From Methanomassiliicoccaceae archaeon UBA113 (GTDB taxonomy: Archaea; Thermoplasmatota; Thermoplasmata; Methanomassiliicoccales; Methanomethylophilaceae): a DNA stretch of 22,191 bases. Position numbers and translations under genes: made by a program. Of this stretch, positions 16,322-22,191 are shown piece after piece. Numbering within the stretch: position 1 is the first letter of the stretch; each line of letters begins with the position of its first letter. The notes beneath the pieces are model-generated. The model was not told the origin of the DNA. It saw nothing but the letters and a program-made list of their open reading frames with translations, and did not search any database. The stretch is taken from contig DAXB01000001.1 in assembly GCA_002506175.1 (NCBI GenBank), positions 1-22,191 on the forward strand, written 5' to 3'.

Positions 16322-18079
16322 ATGCTGATGAAAGCCCAGTCCGTCTCGAAATCGTTCGGTCCCCTGAAAGTTCTCTCAGACGTCAGTCTGCAGATAAACG
16401 AGGGAGACCGCATAGGTCTCGTAGGCCCTAACGGTGCGGGCAAGTCCACTTTCTTGAGGATCCTCCTTGGAATGGAGAAGGAGGATACAGGGGAGATAAC
16501 GCGCAGGACGACCAAGATCGGATACATGGAGCAGTTCGCGGACATCCCTGCCGACAAGACGGTGCGCCAGGTCCTGGAGGAGTCATACTCCTATGTGGAG
16601 AACATCAGGAAACGCATGCAGGAGATCGACGACGCGATGGCCGTGGGCGGGGACATAGACTGGAATGCCCTCGCGGAGGAATCATCGGAACTGGAGAACA
16701 AGCTGTCGAAGTTCAACGATGAGGTAGGAGATAAGCTGGCGGAGATCCTCAGACAGGTGAACTTCCCTGAATCATATCTCGACAGGGAGATGGGGGAGCT
16801 CTCAGGAGGGGAGAAGTCTAAGGTTATGATGGCCAGGACCGCCGTTCAGACCTCTGACTGCGACCTCATCCTGCTGGACGAGCCGACCTCTCATCTGGAC
16901 ATCAGCACGATTGAGTGGATGGAGAATGCGCTCCTGGCATCGAAGTGCGCTATGGTCATCGTCAGCCACGACAGGTACTTCCTGGATAGGATGGCCCTCA
17001 GGGTTCTCGAGATAGAGAACGGGAAATCCGTCGAGTACAAGGGGAACTATTCCCAGTACGTCGACAAGAAGAACATGGCCATCGAGCGCCAGATGAAGGA
17101 GTTCGAGCGCTACGAGGAGAAAAAGAAGAAGACGGACGCCCTCATCGAGGAAATGTTCCATGACTCCCGCCGTTACATGGCCACATACAAGACAAGGATC
17201 ATGATGGCCTCGAAGATAGAGGAGAAGGAGAGGCCGGAGGAACAGAAGAACATAAGCATAAAGATCACAGCCGCCCAGAAGTCCGGGAAGAACGTGATCA
17301 TGGCCGAGGATGTGTCCGTGGAGAGGGACGGGAAGGTCATCATCTCCGGAGTAAATCTGGATATCCAGAAGGGCGACAAGATCGGAGTATTCGGAGCCAA
17401 CGGTGCCGGAAAATCCACCCTTATCAAAGCTATCATGGGCGAGCTCCCTGTCAAGGGAGAGCTGTGGGTCGCACCCGGTGCGAAGATAGGTTATTACAGT
17501 CAGCAGCATGAGGGGCTTGATCTCAAACTGACAGCTGAAGAGCAGATGCTCACAGTTATAGGTCCCGACAGGAAGGCCGATGCAAGGAACATGCTGGCTA
17601 GGTTCCTTCTCACGGGAGAGAACGTCACCAACAAGATGTCATCTCTGTCTGGCGGACAGAGGGCTAAGGTGGCATTGTGCGTCATGATGCACGGGGAGAC
17701 AAACCTGCTGATTCTGGACGAGCCCACCAACTATGTAGATATAGCCTCCAAGCACATCTTGGAGCAAGCGCTCGCCGAATACGACGGGACCGTTATCGTC
17801 ATCACCCATGACAGGTACTTCCTCGACAACGTCTGTAACAAGGTCATAGAGGTCGCCAAGGGCAAGGCGGTATGTCACAACGGAAATTACACTGATGTCA
17901 AAGGGGTCCCCGAGCCGGTGAAGGTTAAGGAGAAGGGCGAGACATACAGGGTGCTGGAGCCCTTCACCAACTGGGCAACCAGGACCAAGCATGCAAAGGG
18001 CGAGAAGATAGTCATATCCGCGGCCGATATGCCGGGATTCAAGGATGCCTTGGAGAAGGGAAAACTCAAGAAGGTGTGA
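16322..18079 (+). CDS. ABC-F family ATPase (copy 2)
   Basis: A 585-residue paralogue of the ABC-F protein at 5807, alignable from the first residues (MLMKAQSVSKSFGPLKVL) to the tail. Domain 1: GPNGAGKST at 35-43, LSGGEKSKV, LLDEPTSHLD (Ser in place of the usual Asn), SHDRYFLD. Domain 2: GANGAGKST with K364, LSGGQRAKV, DEPTNYVD, THDRYFLD. All ATPase motifs are intact and there are no membrane helices. The linker contains the charged helical arm. The C-terminal tail again has an EPFTNW block with a KHAKGEKI stretch. A weak TATA-like CTTAAA at 16288-16293 precedes the start by about 30 bp. The stop is followed after 2 bp by a GNAT gene, so the two form an operon. A ribosome role is family knowledge; specialisation against copy 1 is unknown. 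Confidence 0.9.
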   Translation: MLMKAQSVSKSFGPLKVLSDVSLQINEGDRIGLVGPNGAGKSTFLRILLGMEKEDTGEITRRTTKIGYMEQFADIPADKTVRQVLEESYSYVENIRKRMQEIDDAMAVGGDIDWNALAEESSELENKLSKFNDEVGDKLAEILRQVNFPESYLDREMGELSGGEKSKVMMARTAVQTSDCDLILLDEPTSHLDISTIEWMENALLASKCAMVIVSHDRYFLDRMALRVLEIENGKSVEYKGNYSQYVDKKNMAIERQMKEFERYEEKKKKTDALIEEMFHDSRRYMATYKTRIMMASKIEEKERPEEQKNISIKITAAQKSGKNVIMAEDVSVERDGKVIISGVNLDIQKGDKIGVFGANGAGKSTLIKAIMGELPVKGELWVAPGAKIGYYSQQHEGLDLKLTAEEQMLTVIGPDRKADARNMLARFLLTGENVTNKMSSLSGGQRAKVALCVMMHGETNLLILDEPTNYVDIASKHILEQALAEYDGTVIVITHDRYFLDNVCNKVIEVAKGKAVCHNGNYTDVKGVPEPVKVKEKGETYRVLEPFTNWATRTKHAKGEKIVISAADMPGFKDALEKGKLKKV

Positions 18080-18081
18080 AC

Positions 18082-18690
18082 ATGGACGCAGAATACAAGA
18101 TCAGGAACATGGATGAATCAGATGTCCCAGGGTTGAAGGCCCTGGTCTGGAAGGAGTGGTTCTCACAGTATGACATGCCGGAGGAGTTCGCATCGATGGC
18201 GTCGTCTGCTTACGTGGCCACATATACCAACAGATGCACGTCTGCTTTGGCCTTCGAGACCGATGGCAAAGTCGTCGGGTACCTTCTCGGATATGCATCT
18301 GGGGACCAATTTGTGTTCCAGAGGCAGGATGTGGATCTGGATATGCCTGAGAACCAGTTCCTGAACCTGTACAATAGGGTCATCGCCGCAGACGAGAAGA
18401 TGTTGGAGTCATGCAAGGATCGCGGATTCGATTCCGAGCTGCTTCTTTTCATAGTGGACTCGAGCTGCAGGGGCATGAGGATAGGGTCCCGTCTTCTGGA
18501 TGCTTTCGCCAAGGAGTCGGCCGCATCGGGTCATAAGCTCATGTACCTCTTCACGGATGATTATTGCAACATGGGATTCTACGAGCGGATCGGATGCAAG
18601 GAGGCTGCCAGGGAGACGGTCTTCGCCGACGGGTCGGACCATACGTTCGTAATGCTGGAATTGGATCTGGTTAAGTACGTTCAGATTTGA
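18082..18690 (+). CDS. GNAT family N-acetyltransferase
   Basis: A 202-residue GNAT-fold protein. The acetyl-CoA site is recognisable as the strand LLLFIVDSSCRGMRIGSRLLDAF (about residues 119-141), with the R-G-x-R-I-G-S turn that fits the Q/R-x-x-G-x-G/A motif. It is followed by the helix and the NMGFYERIGC element near the end, typical of small-molecule or protein N-acetyltransferases. The substrate is unknown. The ATG at 18082 lies 2 bp after the ABC-F stop with AAGGTG just upstream; a GTG at 18076 overlapping that stop is an alternative adding 2 residues. Co-transcription with an ABC-F gene would suit a ribosomal-protein or antibiotic acetyltransferase, but that is a guess. Confidence 0.82.
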   Translation: MDAEYKIRNMDESDVPGLKALVWKEWFSQYDMPEEFASMASSAYVATYTNRCTSALAFETDGKVVGYLLGYASGDQFVFQRQDVDLDMPENQFLNLYNRVIAADEKMLESCKDRGFDSELLLFIVDSSCRGMRIGSRLLDAFAKESAASGHKLMYLFTDDYCNMGFYERIGCKEAARETVFADGSDHTFVMLELDLVKYVQI

Positions 18691-18819
18691 TGTGGTCATT
18701 GTCCAATCCGTTTACGGTTTGATATTTGATAACAAGAATCGTATCCGACTTCATGAACACCATCATACCAGTTGTTTCGTAAAGTGGACACAATCATGGA
18801 ATGTGCGATTGTTGTTATG

Positions 18820-18838
18820 ACGAATAGCAGCTATTCGT
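18820..18838. repeat. 19-bp palindrome
   Basis: ACGAATAGC (18820-18828) and GCTATTCGT (18830-18838) are perfect 9-bp arms around a single A. With a 1-nt centre it suits a dimeric DNA-binding protein better than an RNA hairpin, although a 3-nt loop is possible. It lies about 90 bp upstream of the TATA box of the nuclease gene. Confidence 0.65.
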
Positions 18839-18925
18839 ACCGAATTAAAAAGTAGAACAATGAATGTCAAAAGTGTTCGTTATTATACATAAAGATTCAA
18901 AGTCCGAAGATATTACAGTAAAAGA

Positions 18926-18936
18926 CTATATTTAAA
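18926..18936 (+). promoter_or_regulatory. TATA box of the nuclease-helicase pair
   Basis: CTATATTTAAA lies 18-28 bp before the ATG at 18954 and is the strongest TATA match in the window. A leaderless start at 18954 follows. No Shine-Dalgarno sequence is present. Confidence 0.6.
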
Positions 18937-18953
18937 AAGATGTTTGCAAAAAT

Positions 18954-19724
18954 ATGTTTCGCAGTACCATCCAGAACGATCGCAACATCTGTATAATCTG
19001 TCTTGAAAAGCGCGGAACAATTAGAACGTTGGACGGGATGGTTTGTGAGGATTGCATGCCGACTGAGTTAATTGCTGGAGTACAGAAGCTTCGTAAACAC
19101 AATATTTTGTCATATCAAAGGACTCACACCTCATGGAATTCATGTTCAAACAATAGCATCCTGGGCGAATGTCAGAATCGGATCATAGAGGATCGCAGTG
19201 CGGCAATTACGCAGGAGACCCCTACGATATTGGCTGATGAACTCAATGCTCAAATCCAAACTGCAGAAAGCATAGACATAATTGTGTCGTTCATTATGCT
19301 TTCTGGCCTGTCACTCATTCAAGACAGTCTCATGGATTTTACAAAAAAGGGAAGACTTCGTGTCATTACAACATCATACATGGGGATAACCGAATATGTC
19401 GCTCTTAATGAATTATTCAGGCTTCCAAATACAGAAGTCCGTATGGAGCTGTCGGTAGACAGAACTCGTCTTCACGCTAAAAGTTTCATTTTCAGAAGAT
19501 CCGAAGGCAAGAGTACCGCATTTGTAGGTTCAGCGAATATTTCCAAATCCGCTCTCACAGAAGGTGAGGAGTGGGTTGTTAAATTACGTGAACAGGATGT
19601 TCCGCAGGTCATAGAAGATCTGCAGCGCAGTTATGATGAATTATGGAATTCGTCAGCGATAAAACCAGTTACTAAGAAAAACCGTGCGGAGATAGAGACT
19701 GCTCTAGAGAACCTCGGGAAGTGA
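18954..19724 (+). CDS. Zinc-ribbon and phospholipase-D-type nuclease protein
   Basis: A 256-residue protein with two parts. Residues 13-34 carry C13-x2-C16 and C31-x2-C34, a probable zinc ribbon. Residues 90-240 form a single phospholipase-D-like domain of the kind attached to SF2 helicases: H174-x-K176 in LHAKSFIF, then GSANIS at 192-197 and SALTEGEEWVVK. The Asp of the classical HxKx4D motif is not in place, as is common in this subgroup. One HKD half-site implies a dimer. By family it should cut DNA or RNA, but this is untested. The following helicase gene begins 6 bp after its stop, so the two are almost certainly co-expressed. Codon choice is AT-richer than in the core genes. Confidence 0.78.
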   Translation: MFRSTIQNDRNICIICLEKRGTIRTLDGMVCEDCMPTELIAGVQKLRKHNILSYQRTHTSWNSCSNNSILGECQNRIIEDRSAAITQETPTILADELNAQIQTAESIDIIVSFIMLSGLSLIQDSLMDFTKKGRLRVITTSYMGITEYVALNELFRLPNTEVRMELSVDRTRLHAKSFIFRRSEGKSTAFVGSANISKSALTEGEEWVVKLREQDVPQVIEDLQRSYDELWNSSAIKPVTKKNRAEIETALENLGK

Positions 19725-19730
19725 TTGTGG

Positions 19731-22191
19731 ATGTCTATGGAATTAGAATTGTCATTGAATCAAAGAGTAAGTTACGTGATGTATCAGAATAAGATCGATG
19801 TCTTGTTGTCTGCATCAGCTTTGAATGATGAAAACGAAAGAGATGGGGTGACTTTTAAACTATCTTCCGAACCGTCATTTTTTGAAGAAATATGCGCCAA
19901 GGTTGACCATTTGGAACCCAACTCTTCTTTGGATATAGCATCATTGGATTCATTCGCAGTGGGACTGAATCCAGAATTTATAATTAAATTGACTGAAAGG
20001 GCAGTTTCTATAGTAACATTGACAGCAGAAGACAGCAATGGTATAATATCCTCTTTGACTCAGGAGGTAACTGTTTTGCCATTTGATTATTGGCCAGGAA
20101 CGGATTATCCTGAATTGATATCCTCCTTCGTCACCCCTAATGCCCAGTCACTGGTATCCATCAGATCATCGGCTTCAGACGTTCTCAAATCCTGGGGAAA
20201 AAACAACTCCTTGGAAGGATATCAAAGCGATGATCGCAATCGTGTTTTAACCATCGGTGCGGCAATATATGCCGCTTTGGAACGGAGTGACATCAATTAT
20301 GTCAATCCTATGGCTGGATTTGAAGCCACAGGACAAAGAATTCGTCTGTCAGATCAGATACTCAGCAGTCGCGAGGGTACATGTGTGGATCTGGCAGTTC
20401 TTTTTGCTTCCGTATTGGAATCTATAGGAATCAACACTGTCATTTTCTTTGTCAGTGGCCATGCCTTTGCAGGATTCTGGCTCGTTGATGATTACAGTAC
20501 GGACATCATCAATTGGGACAGCGCTATGTTTACACGTAGGATTCGCAATAAAGAATTCCGTGCAGTGGAGTGTACGGTATTCACTCGCGGCCATGAGGTG
20601 TCATTTGAGGAATCATGCAATCTAGCGTTAGCAAGATTGGAAGATATGGACCATTTCATCTGTGCTGTGGATATCCGTAAAACACGTTGTAGTATCGCAC
20701 CTCTGCCGGTCATGAAGGCCGAGGATGGTAGATGGGTTGTTGAACGTTCGGAAACAAAGGAATCAACCAAGGCTCCGCAATCTCTTGGCGCTGTTTATAC
20801 GGAAATCGAAAACAAGCCCATTACTAAAGTCGATAAATGGAAGAGAGAGCTGCTGGATATAACAAATAGGAATAATATGATCAACATGAAGCAGGGAACG
20901 AAGATTATTCCCCTGCTTGTAAAAGATGTTGCCAATCTGGAAGATAGGTTGGCAGATGGCGCTGAGTTCACTCTCTACTCCAAGCCACAGGAATGGGAAT
21001 ACACTTCGGTCTATAATGAAAAACCGTTCGAATCCGAAAATTACATCGGGAATTATGAGAAAGTGTTCTCCGATGAAATCAGCAGGGGTAGAATTAGAAC
21101 TCCGATGACAGACGCTGATATGGAAAGATCGTTGAGAAGCGTCTATCGTCTTGCCAATAAGGAATTGGATGAAAGCGGATGCAATTCGCTTTTCATGTCA
21201 ATCGGAGTTCTCAGGTGGTATGAAGGGAGAAGCTCAGGGGTTCCGCATTATGCTCCTTTAATCTTAGTACCCGTGGAGCTGAGAAAGAAACAGAAATCAT
21301 ATGCAGTTAGAAAACTGGATGAGGAGACTGTATTCAACGTAACGTTATCCGAGAAATTGCGTCAGGAGTTCGAGATTGAATTACCAAATATGGATCCGCT
21401 GCCTGAGGATGATTACGGGGTTAACGTGGACCAGGTTCTGCAGATTGTTCGCGGAAGCATCAGCGGGAAAGAGGGATGGGATGTATTGACCGGGGCATCA
21501 CTCGGAGTATTTTCTTTCAGTCAGTTCGCAATGTGGAAAGATTTGGATGCGAACATAGAAACATACCGGGAAAATGAAGTCGTCAGATGTCTCATCGATG
21601 GGGTGCCATATCCTGCCGATAAGAATCTGGACACCGATGCGGATCCATACGGTTTGTGTCTGACTGTTCCGGCTGACGGTTCGCAGATCAAAGCGGTGAA
21701 AGCATCTGGAGAATCAAAGACATTTGTCATGCACGGGCCTCCGGGAACGGGTAAATCTCAGACGATTACAAACATTATCACCAATGCTTTGATGCATGAG
21801 AAGACAGTATTGTTTGTTGCAGAGAAACGTGCTGCATTAGAGGTTGTTCAGAAGCGGTTGGAAGATGTCGGAATAGGCAATCACTGTCTTGAGCTTCATT
21901 CCAATAAAACTGAGAAATCGAAAGTTATTGAACAATTGAAGAGTTCTTTGGTGCAGAGCGCCTCTACAGATACGGACAAGGCCAGAGAACTGATGAGTAT
22001 CATAGCTCGTGTGCGTTCAAAGCTCGATAGCTATGTTTTTGAATTGCATAAAGAAAGATCATTCGGGTTGTCTGCATACGAGGCAATATCGGAATACAAA
22101 GCTCACGATCTTCAGGGAACATTTGATATTAGAATAAATACTATAGCTAAAGGCGGACTGCGTAACAGGCCTCTTTCTGAAAAACAGTGGG
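19731..22191 (+). CDS. Transglutaminase-like, DUF4011 and SF1 helicase protein (partial, runs off the right edge)
   Basis: The frame is open from ATG 19731 to the window end without a stop, giving 820 residues and missing the C-terminus. Residues 1-110 look like a beta-sandwich. Residues about 180-270 form a transglutaminase-like domain with the triad C218 (EGTCVDLA), H244 (SGHAF) and D263 (NWDSA). From W370 (WKRELLDITNRNNMIN) comes the DUF4011 domain, and Walker A of a superfamily 1 helicase (GPPGTGKSQT) is at 669-678, followed by FVAEKRAALEVVQKRL. Known DUF4011 proteins continue with more SF1 motifs and often a C-terminal nuclease (REase_MTES_1575) and DUF3320. The upstream nuclease gene and this helicase recall PLD plus SF1 helicase defence proteins such as Mokosh, but the match is only architectural. 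Confidence 0.85.
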   Translation, partial: MSMELELSLNQRVSYVMYQNKIDVLLSASALNDENERDGVTFKLSSEPSFFEEICAKVDHLEPNSSLDIASLDSFAVGLNPEFIIKLTERAVSIVTLTAEDSNGIISSLTQEVTVLPFDYWPGTDYPELISSFVTPNAQSLVSIRSSASDVLKSWGKNNSLEGYQSDDRNRVLTIGAAIYAALERSDINYVNPMAGFEATGQRIRLSDQILSSREGTCVDLAVLFASVLESIGINTVIFFVSGHAFAGFWLVDDYSTDIINWDSAMFTRRIRNKEFRAVECTVFTRGHEVSFEESCNLALARLEDMDHFICAVDIRKTRCSIAPLPVMKAEDGRWVVERSETKESTKAPQSLGAVYTEIENKPITKVDKWKRELLDITNRNNMINMKQGTKIIPLLVKDVANLEDRLADGAEFTLYSKPQEWEYTSVYNEKPFESENYIGNYEKVFSDEISRGRIRTPMTDADMERSLRSVYRLANKELDESGCNSLFMSIGVLRWYEGRSSGVPHYAPLILVPVELRKKQKSYAVRKLDEETVFNVTLSEKLRQEFEIELPNMDPLPEDDYGVNVDQVLQIVRGSISGKEGWDVLTGASLGVFSFSQFAMWKDLDANIETYRENEVVRCLIDGVPYPADKNLDTDADPYGLCLTVPADGSQIKAVKASGESKTFVMHGPPGTGKSQTITNIITNALMHEKTVLFVAEKRAALEVVQKRLEDVGIGNHCLELHSNKTEKSKVIEQLKSSLVQSASTDTDKARELMSIIARVRSKLDSYVFELHKERSFGLSAYEAISEYKAHDLQGTFDIRINTIAKGGLRNRPLSEKQW

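Larger units (their letters stand above)
18691..18953. other. AT-rich intergenic interval before the accessory gene pair
   Basis: This 263-bp gap shows no convincing gene. It holds a 19-bp palindrome (18820-18838), a weaker inverted repeat (ACAATC 18790-18795, GATTGT 18807-18812) and a TATA box at its end. Base composition turns AT-rich here and stays so to the right edge, so the boundary of an acquired segment may lie inside it. No tRNA end or direct repeat that would mark an integration site was found. Confidence 0.5.

Noticed and set aside
16057..16431. A 124-codon plus-strand open frame overlapping the start of the second ABC-F gene
   Set aside because: The translation is rich in Arg, Pro and His with no domain, and it overlaps the ABC-F start in another frame; the hairpins and the minus-strand peptide explain the region better.
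1..22191. CRISPR arrays, tRNA or rRNA genes, insertion sequences
   Set aside because: No regularly spaced identical repeats, no cloverleaf with a GGTTC-type T-arm, no transposase frame and no rRNA stretches were recognised by eye; a tRNA scan would settle the tRNA point.

Overview
The window looks like chromosomal DNA of a methanogen-type euryarchaeon, most likely of the Thermoplasmata/Methanomassiliicoccales lineage. The archaeal markers are the regulator, HMG-CoA synthase, thiolase and DUF35 operon of the archaeal mevalonate pathway, TATA-like boxes about 22-30 bp before many starts (a leaderless layout), and archaeal-type ABC-F proteins. The lineage is an inference. It fits the complete absence of TAG stops: the 15 complete reading frames called here end in 13 TGA and 2 TAA, as expected where UAG may encode pyrrolysine. 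No rRNA, tRNA, CRISPR array or insertion sequence was seen.

Layout. 109-3369: a large MMPL/RND membrane protein with four degenerate ~80-residue repeats in its second outer loop. 3570-5075: a PutP-type sodium/solute symporter. 5117-5755: a YigZ/IMPACT protein. 5807-7615: a first ABC-F ATPase. 7797-8987: an AT-richer AAA/DUF4143 ATPase preceded by a cluster of TTTGCAT/ATGCAAA repeats. 9023-11659 (minus): aconitase with an inverted repeat at its promoter. 11714-12499 (minus): an inositol-monophosphatase-family enzyme. A divergent promoter region with an inverted repeat then leads into the plus-strand operon 12621-15946 (HTH regulator, HMG-CoA synthase, thiolase, DUF35 protein). Next come a structured intergenic region with a 35-residue membrane peptide gene on the minus strand (16093-16200), a second ABC-F ATPase (16322-18079) and a GNAT acetyltransferase (18082-18690).

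From about 18700 to the right edge the DNA becomes AT-rich and accessory in character. It holds a 19-bp near-perfect palindrome, then a tightly spaced pair: a zinc-ribbon plus phospholipase-D-type nuclease protein, and the first 820 residues of a giant protein joining a transglutaminase-like domain, a DUF4011 domain and a superfamily 1 helicase. Nuclease plus SF1 helicase is a recurring defence architecture, so this pair is the best candidate for an undescribed system here.

How the genes work together. The HMG-CoA synthase, thiolase and DUF35 genes overlap or nearly touch and should encode the known archaeal complex that makes HMG-CoA from acetyl-CoA for isoprenoid lipids. The thiolase, however, has glycine where the nucleophilic cysteine should be, the oddest feature of the core genes. 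The two ABC-F proteins are paralogues sharing an unusual C-terminal tail and probably both act on the ribosome. Aconitase would supply isocitrate for 2-oxoglutarate and glutamate synthesis.
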